Positions 55,357-56,385 of a stretch of DNA of 56,385 nt are shown here, piece after piece. Both the position numbers and the translations under genes were made by a program. Numbering within the stretch: the first letter of the stretch is position 1; the number at the start of each line of letters is the position of its first letter. A model generated the notes under the pieces. That model was not told the DNA's origin. It did not search any database and was given only the letters and a program-made list of their open reading frames with translations. Source of the DNA: Crocinitomicaceae bacterium (lineage in GTDB: Bacteria > Bacteroidota > Bacteroidia > Flavobacteriales_D > Crocinitomicaceae); NCBI GenBank assembly GCA_021740085.1, contig JAIPAL010000005.1, positions 1 through 56,385 of the forward strand, written 5' to 3'.

Positions 55357-56289
55357 ATGAAATATTTAATTTTAGTTATATTTCTTGCGACGTTAAATAT
55401 TACTGTTGGTCAAACAGATAATAAAAAACAAGAGGTGACTTTCGGCACTTACATAGAGTCTGTTCATGGTATTGATTTTGTTAATGGTAAGTACGAAATT
55501 GTTTTTTGGATTTGGATTAATTCAAAGGATGGTATTTTTAATCCCGAAGATGAAATTGACATTAGTCATTCTATTAGCACTGAATTTTCGAACATTTACA
55601 TTGACTCTAGTACAAATGGTATGTACCACATTGAATGTAAGGTAAGTGCTACTATTTTGAACTATTTTAATGTTTCAAACTTCCCTTTTGACAAACAGAA
55701 ATTGAACTTAAATATTGAGTTTGCTAATTATTCTACCAATGATCTTAACATCAATTTGGATAAAGAACATTCCCGAATTATACCTGAATACCTAGAGGGG
55801 TGGAAAACCAAATCAAAGTTTTATAAAAAATCAATAAATTATGGGTCAAATTTCGGTAGTTTAACTTCCAAAGAATCGATTTCATACCCAACCGTGTCTC
55901 TAGAGTTGAATATAAGTAGAAATGCTATGAATTTATACTTTAAATTATTTTTAACTCTTTTACTTTCTTTCATTCTTGCATTAACTAGTCTTTTATACCC
56001 TAATGAAAATTCAGAGGAAAAGATTGGATTAATCGTAGGATCTCTATTTACTACCGTTGGTAATAAATATGTTACTGACGGTATTTTACCTATCCAAAAT
56101 TCTTTAAATTTATCTGATAAATTACACTTTCTTACTATTTTGGTGATTACTCTTATTGCAGCTTTTGCGATAATTGAACAAAGATTGAAACTTCCTGATA
56201 GAAATAAAACAGATTTTATAATGCTTTTGATTTTCTCATTATTATTTTTTGGAGGATTTCTCTTTTTCACTTTCCAAGCCATGAGTTAG
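55357..56289 (+). CDS. Pentameric ligand-gated ion channel (Cys-loop receptor-like) homologue
   Basis: 310 residues. Signal peptide (MKYLILVIFLATLNITVGQ), an extracellular beta-sandwich with the hallmark FPFDKQKLNLNIEF (109-122; FPFD pro-loop), then four helices: M1 about 193-213 (FKLFLTLLLSFILALTSLL), M2 about 222-244 (GLIVGSLFTTVGNKYVTDG, ending ILP), M3 about 255-273, M4 about 287-307. Order, spacing and landmarks match the bacterial channel GLIC, including Arg-Asn before M1 and an ILP after M2. As in other bacterial members there is no Cys-loop disulfide. M1 lacks the conserved proline. Ligand and ion are unknown. One base separates its stop from the acyltransferase gene. Confidence 0.75.
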   Translation: MKYLILVIFLATLNITVGQTDNKKQEVTFGTYIESVHGIDFVNGKYEIVFWIWINSKDGIFNPEDEIDISHSISTEFSNIYIDSSTNGMYHIECKVSATILNYFNVSNFPFDKQKLNLNIEFANYSTNDLNINLDKEHSRIIPEYLEGWKTKSKFYKKSINYGSNFGSLTSKESISYPTVSLELNISRNAMNLYFKLFLTLLLSFILALTSLLYPNENSEEKIGLIVGSLFTTVGNKYVTDGILPIQNSLNLSDKLHFLTILVITLIAAFAIIEQRLKLPDRNKTDFIMLLIFSLLFFGGFLFFTFQAMS

Positions 56290-56290
56290 C

Positions 56291-56385
56291 ATGCAGAATA
56301 TTACAAGCAGAAATAAAAGTATTGATATAACAAGGGGAATAGCGATTGTAATCATGTTTTATGCCCACCTTCTACCCCATTTTAG
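56291..56385 (+). CDS. N-terminus of a membrane acyltransferase-like protein (partial)
   Basis: Only 31 residues are in the window; the gene runs off the edge. SRNKSIDITRGIAIVIMFYAHLLPHF resembles the first helix of acyltransferase 3/DUF1624-type membrane acyltransferases, where an R-G-x-A-I-x-x-M pattern precedes the active-site histidine. It begins one base after the channel gene's stop, so the two are probably one transcription unit. Confidence 0.6.
   Translation, partial: MQNITSRNKSIDITRGIAIVIMFYAHLLPHF

Overview
The window is AT-rich, gene-dense chromosomal DNA from a member of the Bacteroidota, most likely a Flavobacteriales bacterium (inference; a Crocinitomicaceae-like relative would fit). 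The reasons are type IX secretion (T9SS) sorting domains of both type A and type B, SprB-type repeats, a DUF5606 protein, a START-like protein, WbqC, and the repeated Bacteroidota -7 promoter box TAnnTTTG in front of many genes. No rRNA, tRNA, CRISPR array, insertion sequence or prophage was seen.

Layout. 1-3907: 3' end of uvrB, a small membrane protein, a pyridine nucleotide-disulfide-like flavoprotein that has lost both redox cysteines, a YkgJ cysteine-cluster protein and a lone GT2 glycosyltransferase. 3992-8811: a giant T9SS type B surface protein with a glycine-rich domain and six SprB-like repeats, then tatA overlapping purE. 8808-16324: a NamZ-type muramidase lipoprotein divergent from a LolE-like permease with a large insertion, typA, a DEAD-box RNA helicase with an in-frame tandem-repeat tail, and a DUF5606 protein. 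16342-34397: a 17-gene minus-strand surface-polysaccharide cluster, reading from the Wzm/Wzt ABC exporter through WbqC, a NeuD/PglD-like acyltransferase, the RffA/WecE aminotransferase, many GT2/GT4 glycosyltransferases, a polysaccharide deacetylase, GNAT and membrane acyltransferases and an AsnB-like amidotransferase. 34583-38167: a large T9SS type A surface protein divergent from the exporter. 38226-48052: housekeeping and envelope genes (LolA-like, smpB, recR, a methyltransferase-like membrane protein, START-like, LptF/G permease, two GT4 enzymes, a hypothetical secreted protein, a site-2 protease and ffh). 48257-50836: a small T9SS protein, a decayed Rieske dioxygenase pseudogene and an amino acid permease. 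50920-56385: uvrA, cmk, a lipoprotein, a probable pentameric ligand-gated ion channel homologue, and the start of a membrane acyltransferase.

How the genes fit together. The central cluster probably builds and exports an O-antigen-like polysaccharide containing a 4-amino-4,6-dideoxy sugar, perhaps N-acylated. In Bacteroidota such LPS can anchor T9SS cargo, and three T9SS cargo genes lie in the window, one divergent from the exporter. LptF/G and LolA/LolE-like proteins serve LPS and lipoprotein traffic in the same envelope.

Most worth following up: the pentameric channel homologue at 55357-56289, coupled to a membrane acyltransferase; the unannotated Rieske oxygenase relic at 48898-49156; the disulfide-less flavoprotein; the LolE-like permease with an inserted domain; and several genes whose -7 box sits only 3-6 nt before the start codon, suggesting leaderless transcripts (recR, smpB, uvrA and a glycosyltransferase).
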